NCBI RefSeq assembly: GCF_000307225.1
Contig: NZ_HE978618.1
Location: 140,778-204,777 of the forward strand
Direction: 5' to 3'
From: Anaerococcus vaginalis
GTDB taxonomy: Bacteria > Bacillota > Clostridia > Tissierellales > Peptoniphilaceae
DNA length: 64,000 nucleotides
Position numbers and translations under genes: made by a program. The notes under the pieces were generated by a model. That model worked only from the letters and a program-made list of their open reading frames with translations, ran no database searches and was not told where the DNA came from. Shown here in pieces: positions 61,419 through 64,000 of this stretch. Numbering within the stretch: position 1 is the stretch's first letter; every line of letters starts with the position of its first letter.

Positions 61419-62726
61419 TTATAAAAATAACATTTTAACTAAAGACAAAATTCCCATAGCATACATTGGTAAAGATATTTGTTTAAATTTACCAGTTATA
61501 ATATTTAATACTACATAAGATAAAATTCCTATCATAATACCATCTGCAATACTGTAAGTAAGAGGAATTATGATAAAGGTTAAAAATGCAGGTATAGCTT
61601 CTGTTATATTATCAAAATCTATAGCTTTTACTGCACTTGTCATTGACAATCCAACTGTTACTAGAACCGGAGTTATAGCAGCACTTGGTACTATTAAAAA
61701 TAGTGGACTAAAAAATAATGCGAGTACAAACATTAATGCACTTGTCACTGCCATAAGTCCTGTTCGCCCTCCCTCTTCTATGCCGGCTGAAGTTTCTAAT
61801 GTTGTTCCCACAACACTTGTTCCTAAACACCCCGCTACAATTGTTCCTAAAGAATCTACTAGAAAAGATTTATTCATATCTTTTGCTTCATTATTTTCAT
61901 CTGTTAATCCCGCTTTTATTGAAAGGCCTGTTACAGTCCCTATATTGTTAAAAATAGACATGAAAATGAAAACGAATACACATACAGCCATGTCTGTAGT
62001 AAAAATTTCTTCAGTTCCTACAAATTTAAAAGCAGTTGGCATAAAAGAAGGCGGCAAGCTTACAATATTCTCCGGTAAAGATGTTATCCCTGTAACAATT
62101 GCTACCACCGTACTTCCTATTATTGTAATTAAGAAAGAACCTTTTATTTTTAAATAATTCATAGCAGAAAGTACAATAATCCCAAACAAAGCTAATAAAG
62201 CCTCAGGCTTTGTTATATCTCCTATTTTTAAAATAGCTCCCCCTGCTTCTACAATACCGGCATTCTTTAAGCCTATAAATGTTACGAATAGACCTAGTCC
62301 AACAACCATTGCAATTTTTAAATTCATAGGTATCACATTGCTTAATGTTATACGTACTTTAAAAATTGTAAGTATTGTTAAGATTATCCCGGCTATTAAA
62401 ACTGATGTTAAAGCAAATTGCCAACTTTTTCCCATTCCAAATACAATTGAAAATACAAAAAATGAATCAAATCCCAATAATGTACTAAACACAAATGGTA
62501 AATTAGCATATAACCCAGCTATTAATGTTGCAAAAATAGTACTTATAATTGTTGCCGTGAACACAGCACCTCTTGGTATCCCAGTTTCACTTAAGTTACC
62601 GGGTATAACAGCTAAAATATAAGCTATAGTCATAAATGTTGTAATTCCTGCAAAAACTTCAGTTTTTACAGAAGTATTCCTACCCGATAAATCAAATAGC
62701 CTGTCCAAAAAATCTGATTTTTTCAT
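61419..62726 (-). CDS. NCS2 family purine (adenine/guanine/hypoxanthine) permease
   Basis: 435 residues with about 13 hydrophobic segments. It belongs to the AzgA/PbuG-like branch: FAGITTFMTIAYILAVIPGNLSETG near 27, FNNIGTVTGLSIKAGLTDENNEAKDMNKSFLVDS near 255 and GTSVVGTTLETSAGIEEGGRTGLMAVT near 300. It is a proton symporter for purine bases. Adenine is the probable main substrate given the adeC partner. It is first in the two-gene operon, with GGAGG before the ATG. Confidence 0.92.
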   Translation of the reverse strand: MKKSDFLDRLFDLSGRNTSVKTEVFAGITTFMTIAYILAVIPGNLSETGIPRGAVFTATIISTIFATLIAGLYANLPFVFSTLLGFDSFFVFSIVFGMGKSWQFALTSVLIAGIILTILTIFKVRITLSNVIPMNLKIAMVVGLGLFVTFIGLKNAGIVEAGGAILKIGDITKPEALLALFGIIVLSAMNYLKIKGSFLITIIGSTVVAIVTGITSLPENIVSLPPSFMPTAFKFVGTEEIFTTDMAVCVFVFIFMSIFNNIGTVTGLSIKAGLTDENNEAKDMNKSFLVDSLGTIVAGCLGTSVVGTTLETSAGIEEGGRTGLMAVTSALMFVLALFFSPLFLIVPSAAITPVLVTVGLSMTSAVKAIDFDNITEAIPAFLTFIIIPLTYSIADGIMIGILSYVVLNIITGKFKQISLPMYAMGILSLVKMLFL

Positions 62727-62767
62727 TAATAACCTCCATAATTAAATAAAACGATTTCATAGAGAGT

Positions 62768-62796
62768 ATTTTATCACTTTCCATATATTTTGTAAA
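62768..62796 (-). promoter_or_regulatory. Promoter of the purine permease-adeC operon
   Basis: On the - strand, TTTACA (62791-62796), a 17-bp spacer and TAAAAT (62768-62773). No purine riboswitch is visible between it and the gene. Confidence 0.65.
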
Positions 62797-63215
62797 TAAA
62801 TTATTTTTATTAATTTATCACTTTATCGAGTGTTAAATATATACTATACTCTTTTTTATCTATGTCCTTTATTTAATTTATTATTTGTTAATAACTATGC
62901 TTATTTAAAAATTTAATTATAATATCTAAAAATGGATTATTTTTAATTTTGTTTACGTTTTTAAATTTTATTTCTATTTTAAAAGATGGTATTTCAAAAT
63001 GTGTAAAAACTTTCTATAGCACCACTTTTAGTAACTTTTAATGAATACCAGAATTTAGACAACAATTTTTTCTTGAGAATTTTAAGAACATTAATTTTAA
63101 ACTTAAATTACAATATCAAATCGATAATAATTGTCTGATGTAAAAATTTAATGAGCAGTTAAACAGAAACAATCAGCCCAGATATTATAACATTCATTAA
63201 AAATTTAATAATATT
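62797..63215. other. Gene-free AT-rich stretch inside the inserted purine cassette
   Basis: About 420 bp with no open frame I would accept on either strand and no recognisable RNA. It lies upstream of the purine operon and may be decayed DNA from the insertion. Confidence 0.4.
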
Positions 63216-63218
63216 AGA

Positions 63219-63246
63219 AAACCCAGGAGATTTTTCCTGGGTTTTT
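63219..63246. terminator. Orphan terminator near the right end of the purine cassette
   Basis: AAACCCAGGA GATTTT TCCTGGGTTTTT. No gene ends here on the + strand, so it may belong to a lost gene or an unannotated short transcript. Confidence 0.6.
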
Positions 63247-63257
63247 CTTCATTCTGA

Positions 63258-63292
63258 GGCGATAAATTATTTTTATCGCCTTTTAAATTTTT
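63258..63292. terminator. Right copy of the duplicated bidirectional terminator stem
   Basis: The same 23-bp stem as at 59655-59677. On the + side it is followed by TTTTAAATTTTT. On the - side, read from the GNAT gene, it is followed by TCAGAATG rather than a U-tract. Confidence 0.75.
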
Positions 63293-63327
63293 ATAAGCAC
63301 GGCTAATCCAAATAAATAATTTAAAAA

Positions 63328-63888
63328 TCATTTCTCAAAATCTTTCCTCAAAATACCATAAACACAAGAATCAACAATCCCCTGATTATTATAATCAGCC
63401 TTTCTTAACCTACCCTCATAAACAAGACCACATTTTTCCATAACCTTGCCAGAATATGGATTATTAGGATCATGAGAGGATTCAATCCTATTAAAACCTA
63501 GAGAAAATAAATAATAGATTACAGCAGAGAAAGCTTCAGAAGTGTAACCCTTATTCCAAAATTTTTTCCCAATACAATAGCCAATATGACAAGAATTAAC
63601 TTTTTTATCAATAGAAATCACACTAATAGTCCCAATAGGCTCAGCTATTTCTTTTAGTTCAATAATCCATTGAAAAAAATCATCATTTTTATAAGATTCA
63701 ACCCAGTTTTCTATAATTTTTTCACTCTCAAAAATATTTTTATGAGCTTTCCATCTTAAAAACTTAGTAACTTCCTCATCACCCATCCAATTTTTATAAG
63801 CTAAAGAAGCATCAGAAATACTAACTTTTCTTAGAATCAATCTATTTGTAAAAATTTTTTTAGTCAAATTCATAAAATTTATCCTCAT
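63328..63888 (-). CDS. GNAT family N-acetyltransferase, RimJ/RimL type
   Basis: 186 residues: TNRLILRKVSISDASLAYKNWMGDEEVTKFLRW (about 14-46), GTISVISIDKKVNSCHIGYCIGKKFWNKGYTSEAF (about 92-126) with the acetyl-CoA loop KFWNKGYTSEA, and NRIESSHDPNNPYSGKVMEKCGLVYEGRLRKA. These match acetyltransferases acting on ribosomal proteins or small molecules. An internal ATG at 63873 is an alternative start. It is convergent with the dehydrogenase across the purine insertion. Confidence 0.88.
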   Translation of the reverse strand: MRINFMNLTKKIFTNRLILRKVSISDASLAYKNWMGDEEVTKFLRWKAHKNIFESEKIIENWVESYKNDDFFQWIIELKEIAEPIGTISVISIDKKVNSCHIGYCIGKKFWNKGYTSEAFSAVIYYLFSLGFNRIESSHDPNNPYSGKVMEKCGLVYEGRLRKADYNNQGIVDSCVYGILRKDFEK

Positions 63889-63969
63889 TATTAAACATTT
63901 CTACATATATAATACCTACTAGATTTTCAAATCCAAACTTATAAAATTTAATTAAATTAACAAACAAAA

Positions 63970-63990
63970 AAAGACTAGCAAATGCTAGTC
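63970..63990 (-). terminator. Terminator of a gene beyond the right edge
   Basis: GACTAGC AAAT GCTAGTC; on the - strand it is followed by TTTTTTTGTTTG. A - strand gene must end just outside the window. Confidence 0.7.
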
Positions 63991-64000
63991 AAATTTGTTT

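Noticed and set aside
62727..62950. A purine riboswitch upstream of the purine permease operon.
   Set aside because: None of the conserved purine-aptamer core segments is present; only an ordinary promoter is visible.
1..64000. CRISPR arrays, tRNA or rRNA genes, prophage modules and intact transposases.
   Set aside because: No regularly spaced repeats, tRNA-like cloverleaf ends, rRNA sequence, phage genes or transposase open frames were seen on either strand.

Overview
The window is AT-rich (roughly 70 percent A+T by eye), gene-dense chromosome with Firmicutes gene content: ctsR-mcsA-mcsB-clpC, KtrAB, ArsR and LacI regulators, lipoproteins with LxxC boxes, and AGGAGG ribosome binding sites. 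The base composition, short spacers and gene set suit an anaerobic coccus of the Peptoniphilaceae, possibly Anaerococcus. That placement is an inference; no rRNA is present to confirm it. I see no tRNA, rRNA, CRISPR array, intact transposase or prophage.

Layout. 0-9.4 kb: the tail of a membrane protein, manA, a GntR-controlled ABC exporter operon, a LiaX-like/DUF2089 envelope-stress pair, two glycolipid glycosyltransferases (one CpoA-like) and a HAD phosphatase. 9.4-11.7 kb: pncB plus a short-chain dehydrogenase. 11.7-15.7 kb: an arsenic-resistance island. 15.7-20 kb: radA, gshA, a lipoprotein and ogt. 20.4-24.1 kb: a zinc-uptake operon (ZinT-like lipoprotein, ZnuA, ZnuC, ZnuB) behind a Zur-like operator. 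25-29.6 kb: the clpC stress operon, with a CtsR box and a McsB that has lost its catalytic residues. 29.7-33 kb: a YugP-type peptidase, a candidate small RNA, and KtrAB. 33.6-36.4 kb: a yybP-ykoY (Mn2+) riboswitch followed by a cation P-type ATPase. 37-41 kb: a split chromate transporter, a GNAT protein, a HAD protein and a MATE exporter. 41-48 kb: a complete maltodextrin locus (malEFG, LacI regulator, malQ, msmK). 49-51 kb: a radical-SAM/DUF4130 DNA-metabolism pair. 51-54.8 kb: a repeat-rich accessory region around a surface C69 peptidase. 54.8-59.6 kb: methionine gamma-lyase with a divergent LysR regulator, NhaC, and a 3-hydroxyacyl-CoA dehydrogenase. 59.7-62.7 kb: a purine permease plus adenine deaminase. 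The window ends with a GNAT gene.

The most unusual pattern concerns how accessory DNA is placed. At 132-367 and 59655-63280, material sits between two convergent genes and is bracketed by two copies of one terminator stem. Each resident gene now faces a stem that has lost its U-tract, and the lost U-tract is found on the far copy. The two insertions share an end sequence (TCAGACTGTTGACAAAGTA or its relative). The arsenic island (11670-15764) has a similar but less complete arrangement. This suggests insertion into bidirectional intrinsic terminators with duplication of the hairpin.

Three genes (radA, the P-type ATPase and the C69 peptidase) are broken only at A/T homopolymers, and each is restored by adding one base. 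Run-length under-calling in the assembly is the simplest explanation, although slippage or real decay is possible.
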